Positions 36,880-45,944 of a DNA stretch of 64,000 bases are shown here, one piece after another (position 1 is the first letter of the stretch; each line of letters begins with the position of its first letter). Source of the stretch: Siphonodentalium dalli. Lineage: Eukaryota > Mollusca > Scaphopoda > Gadilida > Siphonodentaliidae. The stretch is from NCBI GenBank assembly GCA_032622095.1, contig CP136061.1, forward strand, positions 58,175,301 through 58,239,300. The letters are read 5' to 3'. The notes beneath the pieces were generated by a model. It had not been told where the DNA came from. It saw nothing but the letters and a program-made list of their open reading frames with translations, and ran no database searches. Made by a program: the position numbers and the translations under genes.

Positions 36880-37030
36880 CAGGTCAGAGTTCCGGCGTAG
36901 CATTCCATATATGGAATTCATGAATATTCAAAAGCTCCTTTAATATATGGAATGCTATTCCAGAACTTTGACCTGTAGCACTGAATGCACGGAACGGGGC
37001 TGGATTGATCAGGCCTTTAAGTATGGCCTT
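36880..37030. repeat. Dispersed repeat with TTCCATATATGGAA palindromes, copy 1
   Basis: Shares CCATATATGGAA.TCATGAAT, TTCAAAAGCTCC and AACTTTGACCTGTAGCACTG with 46775-46852 in the same orientation. Confidence 0.7.
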
Positions 37031-37621
37031 TGTGGCCTTTGTAGATATATCCTGGCAGGTGGATAGCGGAATATCATCTCGCGATATATTCTGAGACATG
37101 AATGCATATGGGAATTGTCACCAGATAAGAGACAAGGACGAGTGAAATGACACGTAATGTCACGAAGATCGATGTCCATTTGGCGATATGTTCGTGTCTT
37201 TTACGTGACCGAATGCGTCGCTAACGGATCAAACGACATCGCCAGCAGACACACGATAGCAGCTAGACAACACATCAAATATCCGAGGACAAATTATAAT
37301 TACGGCACCATGCAGACGACAGTCGTGACTAATAGGATGTTCTACTGTATGTCGAGTGCACCAGGTCGAGTGTAATGTATTCAAAGTCAATTCTAGCAGT
37401 TACAATAGCAGCATCAACAACGACGACACCATCGACAGCAACAACAACCGCAACGCAACATGAACTAGAATGCACTCAGAGAGATGCCAACGTGCGCACA
37501 AATGTAATAAAACATAATTTAAAAAATAATTTCACTGTATTTTACTTAATTTATTTAATTTAATTTAATTTAATGTTAGCAAGAAAATACAATTACAATC
37601 TTCAATAATTTTATTTAGGGG

Positions 37622-37783
37622 ATAACAGTGTGGTGTTTTTTTATTTCGAAAAGGTACATGGCGAATATACTGTGGCAAATTTAGTTAATGTGCGACGGCG
37701 GAGCTGGAGACCATTAACGGGTATTTGCCACAGTATATTCGCCATGTACTTTTCCGAAATCACAAAACACCACACTGTTCTCC
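37622..37783. repeat. Foldback repeat, arms about 60 bp
   Basis: AACAGTGTGGTGTTTTT plus GTACATGGCGAATATACTGT face their inverse copies around a GC-rich 45-bp centre (GTGCGACGGCGGAGCTGG). Probably a small MITE. A diverged arm lies at about 38203-38270. Confidence 0.75.
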
Positions 37784-38367
37784 CCATTCTAATGCTCTTC
37801 GAACTTAAAAATGTTATTTAGACAAACAAATGGCTCGTAATTATCAACGAAATGTGCGGCCATAGAAAACACTCAGCCAATTCACGACTTTTTATTTTAA
37901 ATTTATTGCGCTAGATAAAATATAGTCCCCCAATTACCATCGCTCTTATCGTTAAAAATACTGATAAACATGAAAAATTGCCACCTCAAATCGAAATAAA
38001 TATGCACAACAATTAGTTTCTGCGTGTACCTGATGTCTTTTTCAGATGTTTACCACTTACAAATTGCGGTTTTGATTTTGATATTGAAGTTGAATTGAAA
38101 CTGGGAATTTATTTACTCAATGCGATGTATTTCACGCCGTGTCTGTCGCGGTTTCATGTCAAGAAATTTGGTCAAATGATATCGAGACACTGACATTGGT
38201 GGGGTATAACGTTGTGGTTTTTTGTATTTTCTGAAAGTACATGTATACAGGGCGAATGTACTGACTGTCAATTTTCGACAAAACCCACATCGCTGGTTTG
38301 TTTATATAGCAACGAGCTAGTAACGGAAGTCAGTGCTAAGGGCGTCAACTCTATAATCTACTCCGTA

Positions 38368-38908
38368 AGTAGTATTGGCCGTCACTATGGCCCACCCCCT
38401 CGCTCGTCGGCACTCTGGCCCAGGGCTGGGCTCGTCGTCACTCTGGCCCATGGGCCAGAGTGACGACGAGCGAGGGGGTGGGCCAGAGTGACGGCCCAGC
38501 GCCGGGCTCGTCGTCACTCTGGCCCATGGGCCAGAGTGACGACGAGCGACGGGGTAGGGTAGAGTGGCAGCCAGCGAGGTGTGGACCAGAGTGGCAGGTT
38601 CCCAGGGTAGGATTCATCGGTCCAGAGGTTGTGTTGTTAGATTCCAAAGAGTAAGGTGAGCGTTTCGAAGGGGGGTTTTTTTTTGACAGAAAAGAGCATA
38701 ATTTACGAATGTATCGATTTTTTCTCGGATTCTAATGCCGTGTGGTAAGCGAAGGGCGCTCCCCTTCGCTGTACACATTGAACTGAGAATAATACCGAGA
38801 AAAAACAGATGTGTTGGTAAATTGTGCTACTTTACCAGTGCATTTTTGTTTTAACAAAAGCGAAAGTCTTCGAATAAATTCGAAGACGCTAGCGCTGTGA
38901 AAATGTAC
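38368..38908 (+). repeat. Left terminal inverted repeat of the Polinton
   Basis: About 540 bp matching the inverse of 45945-46382, with indels. The outer 200 bp is a set of nested palindromes (CACTCTGGCCCATGGGCCAG units with CGACGAGCGAGGGGGTG linkers). The inner part has CTTCGAATAAATTCGAAG and AAGCGAAGGGCGCTCCCCTT. Confidence 0.9.
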
Positions 38909-38940
38909 ATGCAAGAGCTATCTGATAGCAGGTTTTGGGT

Positions 38941-38956
38941 GGCCCTGAAAAGGGCC
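38941..38956 (-). terminator. Histone-type 3' stem-loop after the integrase gene
   Basis: Minus strand GGCCCTTTTCAGGGCC followed by ACCCAAAA, 13 nt after the stop codon at 38970-38972. This is the metazoan histone mRNA stem-loop consensus (six-pair stem, four-base loop, flanking ACCCA) and its usual position. The downstream purine-rich element is less clear here. Confidence 0.75.
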
Positions 38957-38969
38957 GTTTTACGTCAGA

Positions 38970-40150
38970 TCACAAGAAAAGTGGATAAGGGGTCTTTAGG
39001 AACTCAAATCCATCCTCTTGATCCAACTCCCGAAACACAAGCGAACCCTCGACGAGAGAGGGAAATATACCTTGCGGTACACTCACACCCTTCAATGGGG
39101 ATACGTCTAATCTGTATTGCTTTTTCTCTCTCCAAAGCTTTTTTGGATATCCAAGCCAATGAACTTTAATTTCTTTTACTGTTTTACCACCCACTCTTCT
39201 CGTTCTTTTATCAATAACTGATTCTCTTTCATACACCTTACTGTCTTTTATATGCTGGATTTCATGTTTGCAGAATGATCCATCAATCGGTTCACCATCA
39301 AGATCAGAAACTTTGTATGTTATTGGATTAGTTTTACAAATTTTATCAACTTTGAAAATTTCAGTTTGGTAAATAACCCTTTTCAAATGTTCTTTTGGTT
39401 TTGTTGATACGAACCAAGTCACCCACTTTCAGTGTAGATTTTCCTTTTTTATTCCCTGTTCCATATAGATTTTTGGAAATTTCAGCTTCAGTTTTCAAAG
39501 TAACTTCCGACGGTTTCGATTTTATGCTACGGTGATAACTATTGTTGTAAGAATCGACTAGGGGCTGTAAAACATCAATATATCTTGAAGTTTTATTGTG
39601 TGTGAAATACTTCCACATACGAGTTTTTAAAGTTCTTTGAAATCGCTCAACAATACTTGCTTTAGTCTCTGGATTCTCAGTTGTGAAGAAATGAATGTTT
39701 TCTGATCGCAGAAATTTCAAAAACTTTTCATTTTTTAATTCAGAACCTTTATCAGCTTGAAACGATTTTTGTTTACGTTTTGAAGATTTCAAAATTGTCC
39801 TGAATGATTCGATCAAAGTTTGTCCAGATTTATCGTGTATTGGCAATACCCACGCAAATTATCTGTAATTATCATTATGTTTTTTTCAAATTATGAAGAT
39901 CAGCTAAATCTGCCTGCCATTGAATATCAATCCCAGCTACAACAGTCTCGCTACGTTGGAATTTTCGAATTATTGGTTGGTGTAAAGTATATGTCGACTG
40001 ACCTTGCAACCATTTCTTCACATCTATGAGTTTAATTTTTTTATTTTGCTTTTTCGCTTCATCAATAAGCTTCTTTACACCGCCATAACTTCCAACTTTC
40101 TTCGGATTATAGAAAATTTTAGATAACTGTTCATCTAGTATGGGACCCAT
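38970..40150 (-). pseudogene. Polinton integrase with C-terminal chromodomain, frame-shifted
   Basis: DDE integrase of the retroviral (rve) type that inserts Polintons. Three overlapping frames on the minus strand: 40150-39875 (N-terminal zinc-less domain with KKWLQGQSTYTLHQP and the first catalytic Asp in WQADLADL), 39846-39361 (second Asp in QADKGSELKN and Glu in ASIVERFQRTLK) and 39422-38970 (a chromodomain with VIDKRTRR and VHWLGYPKK). Order and spacing are those of Polinton integrases. Frameshifts near 39860 and 39390 inactivate it. The gene lies next to the left terminal repeat, as usual, and ends 13 nt before a histone-type stem-loop. Confidence 0.9.
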
Positions 40151-40860
40151 TGTGTTTTTTCTGTTTTAATACCCTTTGGTGTCAACCTATCTGCTATTTT
40201 AGTTTTTGAATGTCTTGCTTTTATACCTTTCATTGGTGTGAATCGATGAGAATCAAATCGTTTTGGTGTTATGCTTTTTACCGGAGTTTCAAAATCATCA
40301 TCTGAATCATCTTTCAAATGTTTTTTAATCCAAAGCCAGCCGTTTCTATTCCCTACAAAATCTTGAGGTACATTAAGATCGCTCAATCCTTGTGAACAGG
40401 GTTGCCAACCTGTTGGTTCGAAACCTTTTCTTTGTCGTACAATATCATTGAGGAGATCAACAATATTTGATCCTCTATTACCTTTTTACCATATTTTAAT
40501 TGTCCATGTTCATCAAACTTCATTTGTGGATGTTTTGAAATCAGTTGTAAAATTTCTCATCTTTAACGGAATACTTTCTAGCACATCCCTATGATGATGA
40601 TTAAATGGTTGTTCTGTTTTCGGGGCTGAAATAGCTCTAACTGATTTTTGAGAAGTTTTCAATTTGTGCAAAGTTTTACCATATAATTGAACCTTCTCAG
40701 ATTCTGACAAATTTTTATCAGAAACTGAATTCAATTCTCTGCTTAGTTTTGAAACATTCGTAATTTCAGGATTAGGTGGTAATTTCGGATTAGTTAGACC
40801 CATTCTCCATTTTTTAATGTCATCCAACATTTTGAAGGGAACAGCGACCATTTTCTTCAT
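40135..40860 (-). pseudogene. Conserved Polinton protein of unknown function, frame-shifted
   Basis: Two frames, 40860-40513 (begins MKKMVAVPFKMLDDI) and 40386-40135 with the upstream linker, share a lineage by position. The linker region and second frame carry a NDIVRQRKGFEPTGWQ-like motif and LNVPQDFVGNRNGW. I associate this combination with Polinton/adintovirus proteins located between polymerase and integrase; its role (core or structural) is not established. The break lies near 40450-40515. The end overlaps the integrase start by 16 bp, suggesting compact gene packing. Confidence 0.6.
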
Positions 40861-40861
40861 G

Positions 40862-41171
40862 TTTAACCACGAAGTATTCCAGCGACTGCTTTACCAAGCA
40901 ACGGTGCTAGCATAAGAAGTGGTAAAAAACCTCCTTTCTGATTTAAATTTTTTTTTTTTTCGTTTCAAAGATGTTGATTTACTTGCAAGTTCTCTGAGCT
41001 TCTGTTAGTTTTACATTGCCTTTAAAAATATTTTTACAGCATTCTGACATGCAATCAATCACTATCTTTGGGGCATCTTTTATCATTTTTTTTCCGAAAA
41101 TGAGTTGGTGCCTGATTCATAGCCATTACAAAACTACCATATTTTTTAATCAGTGGAGTTTTTTTCGCCAT
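40862..41171 (-). pseudogene. Small basic Polinton protein, frame-shifted
   Basis: Opens at ATG 41171 (MAKKTPLIKKYGSFVMAM) and shows DAPKIVIDCMSECCKNIF in a second frame and GGFLPLLMLAPLLGKAV near the end. It stops about 2 bp before the next start at 40860. The basic N-terminus and hydrophobic C-terminus resemble small core or membrane-active proteins seen in this class of element; that is an analogy only. Shifts occur in the A-run near 41095 and near 40960-40985. Confidence 0.5.
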
Positions 41172-41207
41172 CTTTACTCTTCAACAGTTGAATGTCAAAT
41201 GACTGAA

Positions 41208-41285
41208 TTACTTTTTACTTTTACGTTTATTAAAATTACGATCAAATGCCATCAAAGCTAATTTCGATGGGTTTGAAAGATTCAT
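41208..41285 (-). CDS. Tiny basic peptide ORF between polymerase and the next gene
   Basis: 25 codons from ATG 41285, starting 7 bp after the polymerase stop: MNLSNPSKLALMAFDRNF, then a Lys/Arg tail. Short basic peptides occur in this position in DNA-virus-like elements, but at this length chance is a real alternative. Confidence 0.3.
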   Translation of the reverse strand: MNLSNPSKLALMAFDRNFNKRKSKK

Positions 41286-41291
41286 ATTTTT

Positions 41292-42600
41292 TTAGTATCG
41301 TTGAACCAACGGGTAATGTTCTGCTTCTTGAATTGATGGAATTGGTTGCGGACCATTATCGTTGAGTGGTTGAAATCTAGCAAATGTAGAATTTAATCAA
41401 GTAGAATTTATTTTTATTTGCTGTTTAGTTTTATAATCCAGAGTGATACCCTTGACCTTACATACATATTTTATGACACCATCTTTCACGTACTGATATC
41501 AATAATTTTTCGGACCTTACCCTACAAATTTCATGATTTTAGCATCCGGATGCTCATCAGTCCATTTACCAAGGTAGCTGTCTTCGGTTTTGATATTTTC
41601 TTTTTCTGGATCGAAAATATACATACAGTTATCGGTGTCGAAATACAACACCCTATCTTGGAGTTTTTCTAAAACTTTTATACAACTCCAAGATAGGGTG
41701 TTGTATTTCGACACCGATAGCTGTATGTATATTTTCGATCCAGAAAAAGAAAATATCAAAACCGAAGACAACTACATTGGCAGATGGATGTGGTTCTATA
41801 ATATCGGTTTTATTCTCATAGCTGAATAATATGAATCTATCCTGTTCAAAAATTTCAACTGCTTTGACGGTGATATTTTTATCATTTAGTAGTTCAAATT
41901 ATCTGGATGGTTCTGAAATATATTCAGTTGTAGTAAGAATATTATTTTGTGCATTTTTTCCCCATATGCAATTTATCATTAATTTTGCGCACTGGCGGAG
42001 TCCTGGTTTTTTTTCGATTTTTTCTTTTTCAAGTTTTATACCTTCAACCTCATAATAATCTTTAATGTATTTATCTTTATCTTCTTCGCTTTTAACAGAA
42101 TTTGGATATCCACTTGCTTCTTTTTTAATTTTGAGGTATTTATCAATGTTATCCCTGTATACTTTTTCCGACCACTCAGTCCAATGCCAAACTTGATACA
42201 CTTCCAGAATTTGGTAACCCAATTCTATTGCTTTGAATAATTCTACATGCGTCCAAACTCCAACTAAAGCACGCTGTTCAGTTTTATGACTACACTGTCC
42301 ACTTTCATTCAAGTTTTACACAATGTATATATCATTTTGTTATTACAGTGGATCAGTAGCACTGGAATGTACAATTTATTTGGAGGTAATACTTTGCATT
42401 TAATGAGTCCTTTGTAAGATTTGATGTCTCCTATTTGTTCCTGACTTAGAATTGAAGGGTGACCAAGAGGGTACTCCCTATATTTATTCACACTAGGATA
42501 CAAACTGCATACATCAATATATTTTATTTCCTGTTTAGATGTTGGTTCTATTTCATGATATAATTTTAGAGCATAAGTCCTACCACCAAATAATGCTTCC
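41292..42600 (-). pseudogene. Protein-primed DNA polymerase B, C-terminal part, disrupted
   Basis: Self-replication polymerase of Polintons. On the minus strand, from about 42600 downward: motif A region (MYPSVNKYREYPLGHPSIL), motif B region (CAKLMINCIWGKN) and motif C (VLYFDTDNCMYIF with the YxDTD core), then GPKNY and a stop at 41292-41294. The exonuclease domain and the 5' half of the gene are absent; the sequence joins unrelated element DNA near 42600. Frames shift near 42310 and 41900. Between motifs B and C a segment is replaced by an inverted copy of motif C (41565-41790), which would destroy the palm domain. Confidence 0.88.
41565..41790. repeat. Inverted duplication within the polymerase gene (hairpin)
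   Basis: Arms 41565-41665 and 41684-41785 are near-identical inverse copies around an 18-nt spacer, so both strands encode the motif C peptide. The arms differ at several bases (one has the DTDN and the other the DTDS codon), so the event is not brand-new or involved two templates. Confidence 0.9.
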
Positions 42601-42613
42601 CTTGTGTCAGAGC

Positions 42614-42619
42614 ATAAAA
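42614..42619 (+). promoter_or_regulatory. TATA-like box for the 42684 gene
   Basis: GCATAAAAGC lies 65-70 bp before the start codon, with CGTCGTCATTTCACTGACGA between them. The distance allows a transcript start near 42645. Confidence 0.45.
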
Positions 42620-42683
42620 GCGACGCGCTTTTTCATCACGTCGTCATTTCACTGACGACTGAACAACGCACCGAACGCTCACA

Positions 42684-43184
42684 ATGGATCCACGATTGCA
42701 GAGTAACAACATACAACATTTACGAAAAATTGCATTAGAAGTTTTAAAGAATACAAAGTGGATACCACCATACAGTAACTGTTTTAGATGCAATTCGAGT
42801 TCACGTTGGGTTTTTCAATGTGATGGCACTACGAAAAAGAAGATTGGTCAGAAGAAAAAATCATCATTGACGCTGAGTGAATCTACTCCTGAGAAGTCTA
42901 CTTGGACGCACACATCAGACAACGATGATCTCATACCATATGATGTTATGAACATTGATCAAACTGAGACATTAACTAATGAGATAGCGGATGTGAAAGC
43001 TGAAAGTGGGGAACAATGGAACTCAACCGCAATGTCAATTAACGAGATCGCGGATGCGAAAACTGAGAGTGGTGAATTATACGCCTCAACCGAGGTGTCA
43101 AATGATGAAATCACTATTCTAAACACAGAGGATTCGCAGATGGAACTTCATGGAAGTGATAAACGCTGTAGCCAAAAGCGCTAA
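42684..43184 (+). CDS. Unrecognised 166-residue acidic Polinton ORF
   Basis: Unrecognised. Begins MDPRLQSNNIQHLRKIALEV; contains CFRCNSSSRWVFQC (a possible metal-binding C-x2-C...C cluster), a KKKIGQKKK basic patch and two imperfect acidic repeats around NEIADVKAESGE and NEIADAKTESGE. It ends in RCSQKR. A different frame just downstream reads RKRKRP, so the original C-terminus may have carried a nuclear signal lost by frameshift. A TATA-like box lies upstream and an AATAAA at 43274-43279 downstream, so unlike its neighbours it has an ordinary polyadenylation signal. It is the only plus-strand gene in the left half of the element. Confidence 0.6.
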   Translation: MDPRLQSNNIQHLRKIALEVLKNTKWIPPYSNCFRCNSSSRWVFQCDGTTKKKIGQKKKSSLTLSESTPEKSTWTHTSDNDDLIPYDVMNIDQTETLTNEIADVKAESGEQWNSTAMSINEIADAKTESGELYASTEVSNDEITILNTEDSQMELHGSDKRCSQKR

Positions 43185-43273
43185 CGATACTGAAATTAAG
43201 CAAAACACTTTGCCTAGCAGAAAGAGAAAAAGACCTTTATCGCGATAATCTTCCAAGAAAGTTAAAAATAGTG

Positions 43274-43279
43274 AATAAA
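43274..43279 (+). terminator. AATAAA polyadenylation signal
   Basis: AATAAA 90 bp after the stop of the 166-codon ORF, in T-rich DNA. Likely its 3' end signal. Confidence 0.5.
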
Positions 43280-43348
43280 ATATTATTGATTTTATTTATT
43301 TGTTACGTTTTTAGCAATTTCAGAGCGTATCTTTTGAAAAATTTGGGT

Positions 43349-43364
43349 GGCCCTGAAAAGGGCC
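43349..43364 (-). terminator. Histone-type 3' stem-loop after the 43393 gene
   Basis: Minus strand GGCCCTTTTCAGGGCC, then ACCCA, 28 nt after the stop codon. About 12 nt further is AAAAGATACGCTCTG (43321-43337), in the position of a histone downstream element. Confidence 0.8.
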
Positions 43365-43392
43365 GTTTAAATTGTTTGCCGAGTCAATAAAA

Positions 43393-43737
43393 TTAAGACA
43401 AATCAGGATAAAATCCTCCCTTGTTATATGTGGGTCTCCAGTATGGATCCGACACATATTCTGCTGCCTCAGTGGTAATCCACCTTGGTAGCGGCTTTGG
43501 AGGATTAAATTCAGACAAGTCTGGATATAATGCTCCCTCCTTATACGTGGGTTTCCACTCTGGGGTTTCCACATACACCTTGGGAGGACTAGGTCTCCGT
43601 CTTTGCAGGAATTCTTGAACTCCAGCTCTAATGGCTAACTACTGGCTCTCCGAATCTCTAACATTCTTCTGTCAATACTTTAATCGAGCATCGGCAGAGA
43701 ATTTTAGCAAAATTTTCTCTTTTAGTTTAGAGATCAT
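43393..43737 (-). pseudogene. Small Polinton gene with two stops
   Basis: In frame from ATG 43737 to a stop at 43393 is a 114-codon gene broken by TGA (about codon 22) and TAG (about codon 33). Basic start (MISKLKEKILLKFSADARL), then a Pro/Tyr-rich C-terminal part with two imperfect repeats (EWKPTYKEGALYPDL, YWRPTYNKGGFYPDL). Promoter cassette upstream (43771-43837) and histone-type stem-loop downstream. Function unknown; the PTY..G..YPDL repeat is distinctive. Confidence 0.6.
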
Positions 43738-43770
43738 TTTGAAGATAAAAAAAAACGCTACACTGCGCTC

Positions 43771-43837
43771 CATATTATATGAAATGCGCGGACGCCGCTG
43801 ACGACGTCATGCGTTTTTCTACCAAATTTCTCCGAAC
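43771..43837 (-). promoter_or_regulatory. Promoter cassette 1 (CRE box + GC box + TATA)
   Basis: Minus strand order: CGTTCGGAGAAATTTGGTAG, then ATGACGTCGTCA (43799-43810), GTCCGCGCAT, then TATAATATGG (43771-43780). The start codon follows at 43737. The same order recurs at 44380 and 45744. Confidence 0.65.
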
Positions 43838-43916
43838 GTCAATTCAAGTGTGTTTCTTTTTTCCAGAATACCTCGAGCGATGTGGGGTGTGTCAGTGACA
43901 GGTCTCAGAACCTGGG

Positions 43917-44290
43917 CTGTCACTCTGACCCATGGGTCAGAGTGGCAGTCAGTGAGGGAGTGGGCCAGAGTGACTCATCGGTCCAGAGGTTGTGTTGTTA
44001 GATTCCAAAAGAGTAAGGTGAGTGCTTCGAAGGGTTTTTTTGACAGAAAAGAGCACAATTTACCAATGCTTCTATTTTTCTCGGATTCTAATGGCAGTGT
44101 GGTAAGCGAAGGGCGCCCCCCCCCCCCTTCGCTGTACACATTGAACTTAGAATAATACCGAGAAAAAAATAGATGTGTTGGTTAATTGTGGTACTTTACC
44201 AGTGCATTTTTAACAAAAGCGAAAGTCTTCGAATAGCGATGTAAAATGTACTCGTAGAAGTTACCTTTCAGAGAAATATGTTATGAGATA
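43917..44290 (+). repeat. Internal TIR-like block
   Basis: Matches the left terminal repeat in the same orientation (CACTCTGACCCATGGGTCAG, then GGTCCAGAGGTTGTGTTGTT, then the AAGCGAAGGGCGCC block with a 10-bp poly-C). With the right terminal repeat it would frame a two-gene unit (43917-46382). The outermost AGTAGTATTGG end is missing. Confidence 0.85.
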
Positions 44291-44379
44291 ATGGTAAAAT
44301 GGTACAGATAAAATTTTCCCGCGTCAAATCGGTGTTTTATTCATAGAAATATGATGTTTTTGACAAAAAAAGAAACACA

Positions 44380-44455
44380 GCTGATTTTACGTTCGGAGAA
44401 ATTTGGTAGAAAAACGCATGACGTCGTCGGTGACGTCCGCGCGTTTTCAATAAAA
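44380..44455 (+). promoter_or_regulatory. Promoter cassette 2
   Basis: ACGTTCGGAGAAATTTGGTA, then ATGACGTCGTC and a second GACGTCCGCGCG (44418-44444), then CAATAAAAAA, 40-50 bp before ATG 44492. Copied at about 47244-47320. Confidence 0.65.
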
Positions 44456-44491
44456 AAAAAACAGATATCCCCATTGTTCATTCATACTGAA

Positions 44492-44977
44492 ATGGATTAC
44501 CGAGATCTGTATCGGAGCTATTTGGAGGATGGGATGCTGGCGAGAGGTGTGTTTGGTGATGAAGCACAGATGATATGGAAGGCTTTGAGTTTAGCAGAAA
44601 CGGGTACTGTAGATAACTTCTTTGATATCTACAGGTACACCGTTATGCCGATGACGGACAACATAGATCGGGTCTTTGGATTGCCACCACGGTGGTTCCG
44701 ACACACAAGATTGCTGGGGACATCAAGATTGATGGTGCGACTTGCGGCTACATCACTGCAGCGGTCTTTCATAATCTTCTCAGGGCATAGAGTTTACGAA
44801 TACTTGCCGCTCTGGGGGGTACAGACAGGCCAGCCATGCAATTGTGCCATTTGGTTGCGACGTTCCCAAGACAACTTTCAGCTGTATTCAACCCAAACAC
44901 ATCGTGCGGTTTCTTTTGCAACCATCCAAAACAGCCATTTTCAGGGCCTCACAATTTTTTTTAAAGATACGCTCTGA
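44492..44977 (+). CDS. Unrecognised Polinton ORF (161 codons), probably frame-shifted
   Basis: Unrecognised. Starts MDYRDLYRSYLEDGMLARGV and is acidic and gene-like for about 70 residues. From about 44650 a second frame also reads well (for example KIAGDIKIDGATCGYITAAV, with a stop about 14 residues on). So the original protein may have switched frame, and the last third here may be out of frame. ATG 44492 is chosen because it follows promoter cassette 2. The end overlaps an eroded histone-type stem-loop at 44933-44948. Near-identical copy at 47354-47839. Confidence 0.5.
   Translation: MDYRDLYRSYLEDGMLARGVFGDEAQMIWKALSLAETGTVDNFFDIYRYTVMPMTDNIDRVFGLPPRWFRHTRLLGTSRLMVRLAATSLQRSFIIFSGHRVYEYLPLWGVQTGQPCNCAIWLRRSQDNFQLYSTQTHRAVSFATIQNSHFQGLTIFFKDTL
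44933..44948 (+). terminator. Eroded histone-type 3' stem-loop (plus strand)
   Basis: AGCCATTTTCAGGGCC followed by TCACA, then TTTTTTTTAAAGATACGCTCTG. It aligns base for base with the perfect minus-strand copy at 43349-43364 and its downstream element. Two changes weaken the stem, and the current open frame reads through it. Confidence 0.6.
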
Positions 44978-45196
44978 AATTGCTACTGTACGATTTGTTC
45001 ATTCTTCCTGAACTTGGAGATAATGTTCACATAATTTCTTCAAACCGAATTCATTCATCATGAACTCGGAGAGAATGTTCACATAATTTATCAAAGAATA
45101 CTTCCCTAACAATAAAAAACCCACTACCACCCTTCATATCTATAATACGATCATCATATAGCATAATACAGAGCGTATCTTTCGTGAATTTTAAGT

Positions 45197-45212
45197 GGCC
45201 CTGAAAAGGGCC
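45197..45212 (-). terminator. Histone-type 3' stem-loop after the 45232 gene
   Basis: Minus strand GGCCCTTTTCAGGGCC, 19 nt after the stop at 45232-45234, followed by ACTTAAAATTCACGAAAGAT, then ACGCTCTG (45169-45176). Confidence 0.8.
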
Positions 45213-45231
45213 GTTTAAAATAATATAAAAA

Positions 45232-45681
45232 TCATTTCTTTTGTTTCTTCATCACTGTTAAATCTTTCCCGAGTGATCCAAATGTTGATCGCTTCGTAGG
45301 TTCTTTCTGGAAACCATGTACCTCAATTGGTATGTCAATCGTGTGAGGTTTCAAGTTGATTGTACATTCAACCGGTTTCTGTGTTAATTGCTTTTGTAAA
45401 TCCTTTATTTCCTGACAAATATTCCGTAACAATTTTGTCTGTTCTTCCCATTGTGAACTGTTGCTAACTTGGTATATAACAGGTTGAGTCGTTTGTTGTG
45501 TTTTCACCGGCGGTGTATACACTGGCTGTTGATCCGTTCGCGGATACACCATTGGTACCTGTTGCTGTTCTACCCGTGGTGTTATATTGCCTGCATACAG
45601 TGGAGTCGACATTTGCGTTGTTGCAGGAACATGGTCGTACTGCACATCAATAGTCTTGAGAAATTCCGTTACTGGACCCAT
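45232..45681 (-). CDS. Unrecognised Polinton ORF (149 residues)
   Basis: Unrecognised. MGPVTEFLKTIDVQYDHVPA, then a Gln/Pro/Thr-rich middle (YPRTDQQPVYTPPVKTQQ), then a probable short coiled coil (WEEQTKLLRNICQEIKDLQK) and a basic tail (KKQKK). It looks like a structural or adaptor protein rather than an enzyme. Open without breaks; promoter cassette 3 upstream and histone-type stem-loop downstream. It converges on the 44492 gene. The tandem copy at 48094-48546 differs by a few codons (one inserted codon and a Gln/Arg change), so the frame has been kept in both copies. Confidence 0.65.
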   Translation of the reverse strand: MGPVTEFLKTIDVQYDHVPATTQMSTPLYAGNITPRVEQQQVPMVYPRTDQQPVYTPPVKTQQTTQPVIYQVSNSSQWEEQTKLLRNICQEIKDLQKQLTQKPVECTINLKPHTIDIPIEVHGFQKEPTKRSTFGSLGKDLTVMKKQKK

Positions 45682-45743
45682 GTTTCAAAATAACGCTAAC
45701 GTTACAATTTTACGCATGTAATAACGTTAACATCTTCGAGGAT

Positions 45744-45825
45744 AAAATATATGGGATGCGCGGGCCTCGTTGACGACGTCATTGAGTTTTTCTACCAATT
45801 TTCCCCGAACGTCAAATCGGCTGTG
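45744..45825 (-). promoter_or_regulatory. Promoter cassette 3
   Basis: Minus strand ACGTTCGGGGAAAATTGGTA, ATGACGTCGTCAACGAGG, CCCGCGCATCCCATATATTT, then ATG at 45681. Same order as cassettes 1 and 2. It is absent from the duplicate at 48.5 kb because a deletion removed 45701-46041. Confidence 0.65.
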
Positions 45826-45944
45826 TTTCTTTTTTGTCAAAAACATCATATTTCTATGAATAAAACACCGATTTGACTCGGGAAAATTTTATCTGTACCA
45901 TTTTACCATTATCTCATAACATTTCACTGAACGGCAATTTCTAC

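Noticed and set aside
38317-38647. ORFs in the Polinton left end (GPPPRSSSLWPMGQSDD...)
   Set aside because: Open only because the TIR palindromes lack stops; repeated on both strands.
43320-43574. 84-codon minus ORF reading through the stem-loop
   Set aside because: The other frame (stop at 43393) holds the repeated peptide motif and places the hairpin just after the stop.
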